Origin: Rhodocyclaceae bacterium
GTDB lineage: Bacteria > Pseudomonadota > Gammaproteobacteria > Burkholderiales > Rhodocyclaceae
NCBI GenBank assembly: GCA_013821865.1
Contig: PNJM01000118.1
Coordinates: forward strand, 1 to 7,920
DNA: 7,920 nucleotides
Direction of reading: 5' to 3'
This document shows positions 1 to 7,207 of this stretch, in pieces. A program made the translations under genes and the position numbers. The notes under the pieces were generated by a model. The model searched no databases. It was not told the DNA's origin and saw nothing but the letters and a program-made list of their open reading frames with translations. How positions within the stretch are numbered: the first letter of the stretch is position 1; each line of letters opens with the position of its first letter.

Positions 1-1040
1 TCGCCGACGAACTCAAGAAGGCGCTGGCGACCTACACCGAGAGCGGCGGCACCGGCAAGACGGCAATCGATCAGGCCGAGGCCGTTGCGGTGATGCTGGA
101 GAAGTACGAGATCTGCCTCGGGCTGTTCCACGGTTTCGATTGGTCGAAATGGATCTCGGGCACGCCGCAGGATCGACTGTCGCTCCTGCCGGCGGCGCAG
201 GAGCACATCCTCGGCCAGGACGACGGCAAGGCCCGGCTGCTGCGTGCGGTGACCGAGCTGGGCCAGGCCTTTGCGCTTGCGGTGCCGCACGAGGACGCGC
301 TGAAAATCCGCGACGATGTGGGATTCTTCCAGGCCGTGCGGGCAGTGCTGGCAAAGGGCACGCCCGGCGAGCAGAAGACGGACGAAGAGCTGGAGCACGC
401 CATCCGGCAGATCATCTCCAGGGCGGTGGTCTCCGACGGCGTGATCGACATCTTCGCCGCGGCAGGCCTGAAGAAGCCGGACATCTCCATCCTTTCCGAC
501 GAGTTTCTCGCCGAAGTCCAGGGCATGCCGCAGCGCAATCTGGCGATGGAGCTGCTGCAGAAACTGCTGAAGGGCGAGATCAGGGCGCGCTCGAAGCGCA
601 ACGTGGTACAGGCGCGTTCCTTCGCCGAGCTGCTGGAACAGGCGGTGCGCAAATACCAGAACCGCGCCATCGAGACGGCGCAGGTGATCGAGGAGCTGAT
701 CCAGCTCGCCAGGGACATGCGCGCCGCCAGCGCGCGCGGCGAGGCGCTGAAGCTGAGCGAGGACGAGCTGGCCTTTTACGACGCGCTGGAAGTCAACGAC
801 AGCGCCGTCAAGGTGCTCGGCGAGCCGACGCTGGTGAAGATCGCGCGGGAGCTGGTCGAAACCGTGAAGCGGAACGTCACCATCGACTGGACCGTGCGCG
901 AGAACGTGCGCGCCCAGTTGCGGGTCATCGTCAAGCGCATCCTGCGCAAATATGGCTATCCGCCGGACAAGCAGGAGAAGGCGACGCAGACGGTGCTGGA
1001 GCAGGCGGCCCTGCTGTCGCAGGACTGGGCGTTCGCCTGA
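1..1040 (+). CDS. hsdR: Type I restriction enzyme R subunit, C-terminal part (5' end outside window)
   Basis: The frame is open from base 3 to a TGA at 1038-1040, giving 345 residues with no start in the window. The GTG/ATG at 90/93 is internal, because family-like sequence continues upstream of it. The segment resembles the helical C-terminal region of HsdR (DUF3387 type), which follows the nuclease and the two RecA-like motor domains and mediates assembly with the HsdM/HsdS methylase. Typical stretches are [29 protein letters not shown] and, close to the C-terminus, a basic helix ending in [14 protein letters not shown]. HsdR is the ATP-dependent translocase and nuclease that cuts unmethylated DNA. 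hsdM and hsdS are not in the window and could lie to the left. The gene faces boxA across 71 bp and is functionally unrelated to the benzoate genes. The visible part shows no frameshift. The assignment is by recognition of family sequence; the motor and nuclease motifs cannot be checked here. Confidence 0.88.
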   Translation, partial: ADELKKALATYTESGGTGKTAIDQAEAVAVMLEKYEICLGLFHGFDWSKWISGTPQDRLSLLPAAQEHILGQDDGKARLLRAVTELGQAFALAVPHEDALKIRDDVGFFQAVRAVLAKGTPGEQKTDEELEHAIRQIISRAVVSDGVIDIFAAAGLKKPDISILSDEFLAEVQGMPQRNLAMELLQKLLKGEIRARSKRNVVQARSFAELLEQAVRKYQNRAIETAQVIEELIQLARDMRAASARGEALKLSEDELAFYDALEVNDSAVKVLGEPTLVKIARELVETVKRNVTIDWTVRENVRAQLRVIVKRILRKYGYPPDKQEKATQTVLEQAALLSQDWAFA

Positions 1041-1073
1041 ACGTGCGTGCGCGGCAAGACCCTCGCCGTGTTG

Positions 1074-1092
1074 CGGGGACTGACTTTCCCCG
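1074..1092. terminator. Possible weak bidirectional terminator between hsdR and boxA
   Basis: CGGGGA and TCCCCG form a perfect 6-bp stem around a 7-nt loop, in the 71-bp gap between convergent genes. An alternative 5-bp stem (CTGAC/GTCAG, 1080-1096) overlaps it. Neither strand has a T-run after the stem, so this is not a canonical intrinsic terminator. Its position is the main argument for a role. Confidence 0.3.
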
Positions 1093-1111
1093 TCAGCTGG
1101 TTCGCGTCTGC

Positions 1112-2323
1112 TCAGTACGTCTCGACGTGATACCGGCTCTTTTCCCGTAGCTGCGGCAGCAGCTTGTCCCAGTCGCCGCCGTGCTGGCGGCAGACGTCGC
1201 GGAAGGCCTCGTCGACGCCTTTCTCCATGCCCTTCAGGCCGCACAGGTAGATGTAGCAGTCCGCGTCGTTGATCTGGCGCCAGACGTCGTCGTGGCGGGC
1301 GCGGATGCGGTCCTGCACGTACTGCTTGGGCTGGCCGGGCACGCGCGAGAAGGCGAAGTTGATGTCGATGAATTCCTTCGGCAGCTTCATGAGCGGGCCG
1401 AAGTAGGGCAGTTCGTCCGGCGCGCGGGCGCCGAAGAAGAGCATCAGTTCGCCGCCTTCCTTGAGTTCCATGCGGCGCCGGCGCCGCTCGGTCATGGCGC
1501 GCATTGGCGCCGAGCCGGTGCCAGTGCAGATCATCATGAGGCTGGAGCCCGCATGGTTGGGCATGAGGAAGGTGGCGCCGAAGGGGCCTATCACCTGCAC
1601 CTTGTCGCCCTTCTTCAGGTCGCACAGGTAGTTCGAGCAGACGCCCTTCGCCGGTTTGCCTTCGTGGTCTTCCGTGACGCGCTTCACCGTGATGGCGCAG
1701 TTGTGGTAGCCGGGCCGCTCGCCCTCGCGCGGGCTGGCCACCGAGTAGAGGCGCACGTGGTGCGGCCGGCCGCCGGCATCGCTGCCGGGCGGCAGGATGC
1801 CGATGTTCTGGCCCTCCAGCAGCGGGAACAGCACGCTGCCGAAGTCGAGCACGATATGGCGGATGTCGGCGCTGGCATCGTCGCCGGTGAGGCGGAAGTT
1901 GCCGGCCACGGTGGCGGTGATCGGCCCCTTCTCGTTGTATAGATTGACGGCGGGCTTCTCCGCCGACCACGGCGCGGCCACTGGTCCGCCTTGTCCGGCA
2001 GTGGCTTCAGTGGTGAGGCGGGCGACGTCCTCGGGTTCGCCGACGGCGATCGCCACCGGCGCCGCAGCGGGCGCCGGCAGTTCGTCCCAGGTGAGCTGTT
2101 CCTCGACGGACCAGGGCTTGCCCTTTTCAATGGAGAACCAGTTGTCGATGGCGCCGGTGGGGCAGGGCGGCACGCAGGCGCGGCAGTCGTTGCAGATCTC
2201 GGCATTCACGACATAGTTGCGCGAGTCGTGGGTGATGGCCTTGACCGGGCAGGTCTCTTCGCAGGTATTGCAGCGGATGCAGATGCCCGGGTCGATGAGA
2301 TGCTGCTTGACGATCTCTCCCAT
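1112..2323 (-). CDS. boxA: BoxA, NADPH-dependent reductase component of benzoyl-CoA 2,3-epoxidase
   Basis: This 403-residue iron-sulfur flavoprotein supplies electrons from NADPH to the epoxidase BoxB in the cytoplasm. The N-terminus holds two 4Fe-4S ferredoxin motifs: Cys15, 18, 21, 25 followed by Pro, and Cys44, 47, 50, 54 followed by Pro. An Ala/Pro-rich linker (about residues 83-118) leads to a ferredoxin-NADP reductase module. This has the FAD-binding RLYS motif at 191-194, a second flavin-contact segment GVCSNYLCD at 227-235 and the nucleotide-binding GTGxxP motif at 268-273. It ends in YHVETY, with the terminal aromatic residue typical of plant-type FNRs. The ATG at 2321-2323 has a GGGGAG-type ribosome site just upstream and puts the first Cys motif at the expected distance. 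It lies 22 bp after boxB and is surely cotranscribed with it. Domain order and context match BoxA; an isolated ferredoxin reductase is unlikely. Confidence 0.96.
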   Translation of the reverse strand: MGEIVKQHLIDPGICIRCNTCEETCPVKAITHDSRNYVVNAEICNDCRACVPPCPTGAIDNWFSIEKGKPWSVEEQLTWDELPAPAAAPVAIAVGEPEDVARLTTEATAGQGGPVAAPWSAEKPAVNLYNEKGPITATVAGNFRLTGDDASADIRHIVLDFGSVLFPLLEGQNIGILPPGSDAGGRPHHVRLYSVASPREGERPGYHNCAITVKRVTEDHEGKPAKGVCSNYLCDLKKGDKVQVIGPFGATFLMPNHAGSSLMMICTGTGSAPMRAMTERRRRRMELKEGGELMLFFGARAPDELPYFGPLMKLPKEFIDINFAFSRVPGQPKQYVQDRIRARHDDVWRQINDADCYIYLCGLKGMEKGVDEAFRDVCRQHGGDWDKLLPQLREKSRYHVETY

Positions 2324-2345
2324 GATTGCCGCTCCCCAGCCGTCC

Positions 2346-3770
<1,425 letters not shown>

Positions 3771-3776
3771 GTCTTG

Positions 3777-3781
3777 TCTCC
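3777..3781 (-). promoter_or_regulatory. boxB ribosome binding site
   Basis: GGAGA on the minus strand, 6 nt before the boxB ATG. It supports that start and lies just outside the hairpin-forming repeat at 3799-3870, so translation of boxB can start independently of boxC. Confidence 0.6.
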
Positions 3782-3798
3782 GTTAGGTCTGTCTGTAG

Positions 3799-3870
3799 CC
3801 CTCTCCCCCCGCGGGGGAGGGGGTTGGGAGAGGGGGTTCCCCTTCGGTAGAGGGGGTTACACCCTCTCCC
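3799..3870. repeat. GC-rich interspersed inverted repeat between boxC and boxB
   Basis: CCCTCTCCC (3799-3807) and its exact reverse complement GGGAGAGGG (3826-3834) flank a further GC dyad. The core CTCCCCC/GGGGGAG around 3803-3819 leaves a 3-nt loop and forms a very stable hairpin. A second copy of CCCTCTCCC at 3862-3870 lies inside the last codons of boxC, so GGGAGAGGG can pair with either arm. A smaller stem, CCCCT/AGGGG, spans 3839-3855. The CCCTCTCCC...GGGAGAGGG pattern is common as dispersed intergenic repeats in GC-rich proteobacteria; its shadow translation, of the PLPTPSPAGGEG type, is a familiar sign. It may act as a processing, stabilising or attenuating element in the operon mRNA. 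No T-run follows, so it is not an obvious terminator. Confidence 0.65.
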
Positions 3871-5497
3871 AGTTGAATTTCGCTTTGGCGCCGGTGCCGT
3901 AGACTTTCAATGCGCCGGCTTCGCCGACGGCGTTCGGGCGGTTGAATATCCAGTTCTGCCAGGCGGTGAGGCGGCCGAAGATGCGCGTGTCCATGGTCTC
4001 GCCGCCGGCGAAGCGCAGGCTGGCCTCCATGCCGGTCAGCGCGTCCGGCGAGAGGGCGGTGCGCTCCTCGATGGCGATGCGCAATTCCTCGTCCCAGTCC
4101 AGCTCGTCCGGCGTGAAGGTGACGAGGCCGAGCTCGGCGGCCTGGTCGGCCTCCAGCATCTTGCCGAGGGTGGCGTGGGCGGCGTCCACCGGGGCGGCCT
4201 CGCCGGCGAAGCGGGTGGCCAGGCGTGAGAGGCCGTTGTTCATCGGATAGAGGCCGAAATTGGCTTCCGACAGGGCGACCTTCGGCGCGCGGGCGAAGTC
4301 GTCCTCGATCTTCAGCATGAAGCTGCGGTCGGCGGCGAGCGCCAGCTCGAAGAACAGGCCGCCGAAGCAGGAGCCCTCGTCGAGCACGGCGAACATCGAG
4401 CGCGAGGAGACGTCGAGCCGGCGCAGCGTGCGGCGCAGGAAGCCGATGGTCTCGCGCACGAACCAGTTGTCCTTGAATTTCGCCATCGCCGCATCGGCTT
4501 CCAGCACGGCATCGATGTCGCCGCGCGTCCTGATCTGCCACAGGCCGACGTCGAGGTCGTTGGTGCGCAGCATGAGGATGGCGTCGTCCAGCTCGCGCGC
4601 CATGGCCAGCGGCCACCAGCGCGCACCCTGGGTGAGGATTTCTTCCGGCTCGTCGGGCTGGCGGCCCATCGGCGCCGTCACGGTGAGCGTGGCGCAGCGG
4701 GCGGCGCGGTCGATGTCGACATCGACGTGGGTGTAGTGGTAGCCCTTGTCATCGTCCTTGCGGTTGAGCGGCGTCAGGGCGACGCCCTGGCCGCCGGGGC
4801 GGTCGGACTGCTTCGCCAGTTCGGCGGCGCGGGCCTTCACCGTTTCCTCGAACTGCTGCGGCTTGGCGATGTGGTCGACCAGCTTCCATTCCTTCGCCCG
4901 CTCGGCACGCACGCCTTCCGAGGTGGTGCAGAAGACATCGGCCAGGTCGCGGCGCATCTTGCGCTTGTCCACCAGGCGGGTGAGGCCGCCGGTGCCCGGC
5001 AGCACGCCCAGCAGCGGCACTTCGGGCAGGCTGACGGCAGTGGAGCGGTCGTCGATCATGGCGATCTCGTCGCAGGCCAGCGCCATCTCGTAGCCGCCGC
5101 CGGCGGTGGCGCCGTTCAGCGCGGCGAGGAACTTGAGGCCGGAGTGGGCGCTGGAATCCTCCAGCCCGTTGCGCGTCTCGTTGGTGAACTTGCAGAAGTT
5201 CACCTTCCAGGCATGGGTGGATAGGCCCAGCATGTAGATGTTCGCGCCCGAGCAGAACATGCGCGACTTGCCGCTGGTGATGACGACGCACTTCACCTCG
5301 GGATGCTCGAAGCGGATGCGCTGCACGGCGTCGTGCAGTTCCATGTCGACGCCGAGGTCGTAGGAATTCAGTTTCAGCTTGTAGCCGGGCTTGATGCCGC
5401 GGTCTTCCTGGATGTCCAGGGTGAGGGTGGCGATGGGGCCGTCGAAGGCCAGGCGCCAGTGGGCGTAGCGGGAAGGATCGGTGTCGTAGGTGATCAT
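3857..5497 (-). CDS. boxC: BoxC, 2,3-epoxybenzoyl-CoA dihydrolase (ring-opening, formate-releasing)
   Basis: This 546-residue enzyme of the enoyl-CoA hydratase/crotonase superfamily opens the ring of 2,3-epoxybenzoyl-CoA with two waters, giving 3,4-didehydroadipyl-CoA semialdehyde and formate (EC 4.1.2.44). It is about twice the length of a normal crotonase and has two related halves. The first contains a CoA/oxyanion-hole strand at about 72-88 (ending FCSGANIYM), the glycine-rich turn LNGATAGGGYEMALACD at 128-143, and the acidic LPEVPLLGVLPGTGG at 158-171. The second repeats this pattern in degenerate form, around DEGSCFGGLFFELALAADR at 373-391. The C-terminus ends in KFNWERV. The ATG at 5495-5497 has a strong GGAGG site 7 nt upstream (5505-5509). 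The gene lies downstream of boxR with its own candidate promoter/operator in the gap, and precedes boxB. It appears complete. Confidence 0.96.
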   Translation of the reverse strand: MITYDTDPSRYAHWRLAFDGPIATLTLDIQEDRGIKPGYKLKLNSYDLGVDMELHDAVQRIRFEHPEVKCVVITSGKSRMFCSGANIYMLGLSTHAWKVNFCKFTNETRNGLEDSSAHSGLKFLAALNGATAGGGYEMALACDEIAMIDDRSTAVSLPEVPLLGVLPGTGGLTRLVDKRKMRRDLADVFCTTSEGVRAERAKEWKLVDHIAKPQQFEETVKARAAELAKQSDRPGGQGVALTPLNRKDDDKGYHYTHVDVDIDRAARCATLTVTAPMGRQPDEPEEILTQGARWWPLAMARELDDAILMLRTNDLDVGLWQIRTRGDIDAVLEADAAMAKFKDNWFVRETIGFLRRTLRRLDVSSRSMFAVLDEGSCFGGLFFELALAADRSFMLKIEDDFARAPKVALSEANFGLYPMNNGLSRLATRFAGEAAPVDAAHATLGKMLEADQAAELGLVTFTPDELDWDEELRIAIEERTALSPDALTGMEASLRFAGGETMDTRIFGRLTAWQNWIFNRPNAVGEAGALKVYGTGAKAKFNWERV

Positions 5498-5538
5498 CTC
5501 TGTGCCTCCGTTGGGTTGCTGCCTTCGGTCGGCACAGA

Positions 5539-5552
5539 TGCAATATAGTGCA
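5539..5552. promoter_or_regulatory. Candidate BoxR operator and -10 region for boxCBA
   Basis: The sequence TGCAATATAGTGCA is TGCA-N6-TGCA, in the gap between boxR and boxC. Read on the minus strand, the six spacer bases include most of a good -10 hexamer (TATATT, plus positions 5542-5547). A bound repressor would therefore cover the -10 directly. The -35 is poor (CGACTT with 17-bp spacing). The start of transcription would fall about 35 bases before the boxC ATG. A third TGCA lies at 5588-5591 within the end of boxR, next to an AATAT-N5-ATATT dyad (5572-5586). TGCA-containing operators are known for the related regulator BzdR of Azoarcus; assigning this site to BoxR is inference. Confidence 0.55.
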
Positions 5553-5562
5553 GCCGAAAGCT

Positions 5563-6456
5563 TTAAGTCGTAATATTGTACATATTTTGCAACTGCTTCA
5601 GGTTCTCGTCAACAGTTTTGTTTGAGGTGTCAACGATCGTGTCGGCCATGCCGTACAGGTCGTTGCGCTCGGCGAGGATGCGGCGCAGGTCCGCCATGGC
5701 TTCCTCGCGTCCGGTCATGGGCCGCAGGTCGCCCTGGGCGATGACGCGCTGCATGTGTTCCTCGGGCGTGGCTTTCACCCATACCGTGTAGCAGGCCGAG
5801 CGCAGCAATTCATAAGTGCCGGGTTCGCTCACCAGGCCGCCACCCGCGGCGATCACGACGTGCTCGAAATGCTCCAGGATGCGCTCCAGGCAGCGCTTCT
5901 CGAAGCGGCGGTAGGCGTTCTGGCCGTAGAGGGAGAATATTTCCGATGAGGGAATGCCGGCATCGCGCTCGATCTCGTCGTCCAGTTCGACGAAGGGTAC
6001 GCCGAGTTCTTCCGCCAGGAGCTTGCCCAGTGTGGACTTGCCCGCGCCGCGCAGGCCGATCAGGGCGATGCGGTTGCGCCGTTCGAGCGGATCGTGTTCA
6101 CCGAATGCGCTGGTCAGAATGTTTTTCGCCTGCATCAGCTTCTTCGGCGAGAGCTTCTCCAGGTATTGCAGCAGCAGGGTCAGTTCGATCGGGTACTCGT
6201 GCTCGTCGCGCAGGAGTTCGGTCAGGGAAATATCGAGGGCGCGGGCGACCTGTCGCAGCAGGAGAACCGAAATATTCCCTTGTCCGCTTTCGAGTTGTGC
6301 AAGATAGCGCTCCGAGACGGCCGATCGGGCTGCCAGCGACTTGCGCGACAGACCGAGCCGGCTGCGGGCTTCCCGGACGCGGCTGCCGAGCTGTTGCAGG
6401 TAGGCCTGCTCGTCGAGTTCAGGCTTGGGGGCGGACGCCGCGGATTCGTTCGTCAT
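5563..6456 (-). CDS. boxR: BoxR, benzoyl-CoA-responsive transcriptional regulator (XRE HTH plus shikimate-kinase-like domain)
   Basis: This 297-residue regulator is of the BoxR/BzdR type. Residues about 23-82 form a lambda-repressor-like helix-turn-helix (LGLSRKSLAARSAVSERYLAQLESGQ). After a linker, residues about 129-297 form a shikimate-kinase-like domain. It has Walker A GLRGAGKST (134-142), an acidic ELDDEIE (157-163), YRRFE (182-186), GGG (205-207), an RP lid motif (245-246) and ERNDLY (263-268). In BoxR/BzdR proteins this domain senses benzoyl-CoA and releases the repressor from DNA. I chose the ATG at 6454-6456 over a TTG at 6460-6462: the AGGGG ribosome site lies 7-8 nt from the ATG but only about 2 nt from the TTG. 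boxR is the first gene of the minus-strand run, 65 bp before boxC, and diverges from the DUF4863-bclA pair. BzdR itself is an alternative name, but the aerobic gene neighbours favour BoxR. Confidence 0.93.
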   Translation of the reverse strand: MTNESAASAPKPELDEQAYLQQLGSRVREARSRLGLSRKSLAARSAVSERYLAQLESGQGNISVLLLRQVARALDISLTELLRDEHEYPIELTLLLQYLEKLSPKKLMQAKNILTSAFGEHDPLERRNRIALIGLRGAGKSTLGKLLAEELGVPFVELDDEIERDAGIPSSEIFSLYGQNAYRRFEKRCLERILEHFEHVVIAAGGGLVSEPGTYELLRSACYTVWVKATPEEHMQRVIAQGDLRPMTGREEAMADLRRILAERNDLYGMADTIVDTSNKTVDENLKQLQNMYNITT

Positions 6457-6494
6457 TGGCAATTCCCCTGTTTGTCAGGATATTACGATGCTTG

Positions 6495-6536
6495 TGCAGG
6501 TATATTAGCAGGAGTTTATGCAATATACCACTTGCA
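6495..6536. promoter_or_regulatory. Candidate BoxR operator in the boxR-proximal divergent region
   Basis: Three TGCA sites (6495-6498, 6519-6522, 6533-6536) enclose a perfect 8-bp inverted repeat: GGTATATT (6499-6506) and AATATACC (6522-6529), with a 15-nt spacer. The middle TGCA is part of TGCAATATA, the same 9-mer as at the boxC operator. The region lies 39-80 bp upstream of the boxR ATG and overlaps the -35 of a plus-strand promoter, so it could serve boxR autoregulation and the divergent operon. Minus-strand -10-like hexamers (TAATAT at 6502-6507 and 6480-6485) are present but lack good -35 partners. Confidence 0.5.
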
Positions 6537-6559
6537 GGAAGTAGTATATGAATTATAAT
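6532..6559 (+). promoter_or_regulatory. Candidate sigma-70 promoter P1 reading toward the DUF4863 gene and bclA
   Basis: TTGCAG (6532-6537) and a perfect TATAAT (6554-6559) are separated by 16 bp. The -35 matches the consensus at only three bases and contains one of the TGCA sites. Transcription would start near 6566, giving a leader of about 120 bases before the ATG at 6688. Confidence 0.5.
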
Positions 6560-6569
6560 GGTGAAAGCT

Positions 6570-6594
6570 TTCCAGAAGCTGGAACGAGAGTTCC
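6570..6594 (+). promoter_or_regulatory. Overlapping alternative hairpins in the leader after promoter P1
   Basis: TTCCAG-AAG-CTGGAA (6570-6584) is a perfect 6-bp stem with a 3-nt loop. GGAAC-GAGA-GTTCC (6581-6594) is a perfect 5-bp stem closed by a GNRA-type tetraloop. They share 6581-6584 and cannot form together. They may be a protein-binding dyad or an RNA switch-like element, or chance. No function is assigned. Confidence 0.3.
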
Positions 6595-6620
6595 CTTGCG
6601 CACCGAGAGAGAGGCGTGTG

Positions 6621-6671
6621 TGCAACCATGGTGTCGGCGGAACTATACTGCAATATGTCGATACGGGTGCA
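6621..6671 (+). promoter_or_regulatory. Candidate promoter P2 with BoxR-type TGCA operators upstream of the DUF4863 gene
   Basis: A TATACT -10 (6644-6649) lies 17 bp after TGCAAC (6621-6626), a weak -35 match. Transcription would start near 6656, about 32 bases before the ATG. TGCA sites lie at 6621-6624 (at the -35), 6649-6652 (overlapping the -10 end, within TGCAATATG) and 6668-6671 (early transcribed region). TGCAATATGTCGATA is one base from TGCA-N6-GGNTA, the form I recall for BzdR operators. The overlap with promoter elements fits repression by BoxR. This is inferred from sequence only. Confidence 0.45.
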
Positions 6672-6687
6672 CTGATGAGAGGGGAAT

Positions 6688-7152
6688 ATGACGCCAGAAG
6701 AATTCTCCGGCCTGATCGCCGGAATCACGGGCCGCATCGCCGGCCTTCCGCTCGACGGCCAGCTTGAGGCCAGGCTGAATGCCGAGTTTCCTGCCGATGG
6801 TCCTGATTTCAATCGTATTTTCGACGCCTGCAAGACGGCCGTCGCCGCCGGCTGGATGTGCAACCGCGAAGCGGGCGGTATCAAGTTCGGCCGCGTCATC
6901 AAGCCGACCGATGCAATCCACGGCTTCAGCGTCGACGTCGTCGAGATGAGCGACTGCAAGGGTCCGCACCACCGGCACCCCAATGGCGAGATCGACATGA
7001 TCATGCCGCTCGATGCGAGCGCGAAATTCGACGGCCACGGCAAGGGCTGGCTGGTCTACCCGGCCGGCCATGCGCACCATCCCACCGTGAGCGAAGGCAG
7101 GGCGCTGGTGCTCTACCTGCTGCCGCAAGGGGCGATCGAGTTTACGAAGTAA
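6688..7152 (+). CDS. DUF4863 family cupin-like protein (possible hydroxylaminobenzoate-lyase relative)
   Basis: This 154-residue soluble protein has no signal peptide or membrane segment. The C-terminal half carries both classic cupin metal motifs: HxHxxxE (His95, His97, Glu101, in GPHHRHPNGE) and PxGxxH (Pro125, Gly127, His130, in YPAGHAHH). A single divalent metal bound by His95, His97, Glu101 and His130 is therefore expected. The N-terminal 50 residues look helical. I recognise the DUF4863 family, to which, as far as I recall, the 4-hydroxylaminobenzoate lyase PnbB of nitrobenzoate degraders belongs. Whether this copy has lyase activity is unknown. It stands directly ahead of bclA (55-bp gap, same strand) and behind BoxR-type sites, so it is probably made together with benzoate-CoA ligase. 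A role in detoxifying a substituted benzoate, or a pathway side product, is inference. AGGGG precedes the ATG by 5 nt. Confidence 0.8.
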   Translation: MTPEEFSGLIAGITGRIAGLPLDGQLEARLNAEFPADGPDFNRIFDACKTAVAAGWMCNREAGGIKFGRVIKPTDAIHGFSVDVVEMSDCKGPHHRHPNGEIDMIMPLDASAKFDGHGKGWLVYPAGHAHHPTVSEGRALVLYLLPQGAIEFTK

Positions 7153-7196
7153 GCGCAATCCGGCGAACAAGAACAACAATGCCGGCAGCAACCGAA

Positions 7197-7201
7197 GGAG
7201 G
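7197..7201 (+). promoter_or_regulatory. bclA ribosome binding site
   Basis: GGAGG lies 6 nt before the ATG at 7208, in the 55-bp gap after the DUF4863 gene. It fixes the bclA start. No promoter or terminator is evident in that gap, which supports cotranscription. Confidence 0.7.
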
Positions 7202-7207
7202 AAGCAC

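Noticed and set aside
90..95. GTG/ATG as the start of a 316-residue protein
   Set aside because: HsdR-like coding continues upstream in the same frame to base 3, so this is an internal codon pair.
140..1150. 336-residue plus-strand frame over hsdR
   Set aside because: A Gly/Ala/Arg-rich shadow; the +3 frame encodes clear HsdR sequence.
3799..3836. Intrinsic terminator between boxC and boxB
   Set aside because: The stem is very stable but no T-run follows on either strand, and boxB and boxA need to be expressed with boxC. It is kept as a repeat instead.
6460..6462. TTG as the boxR start, two codons upstream
   Set aside because: The AGGGG site is too close (about 2 nt). The ATG at 6454-6456 has normal spacing.
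6558..6767. 69-residue plus-strand frame in the divergent region, a possible leader peptide
   Set aside because: It overlaps the start of the DUF4863 gene out of frame, has no ribosome site before its start, lacks an attenuator-like residue run and crosses the suspected P2 promoter.
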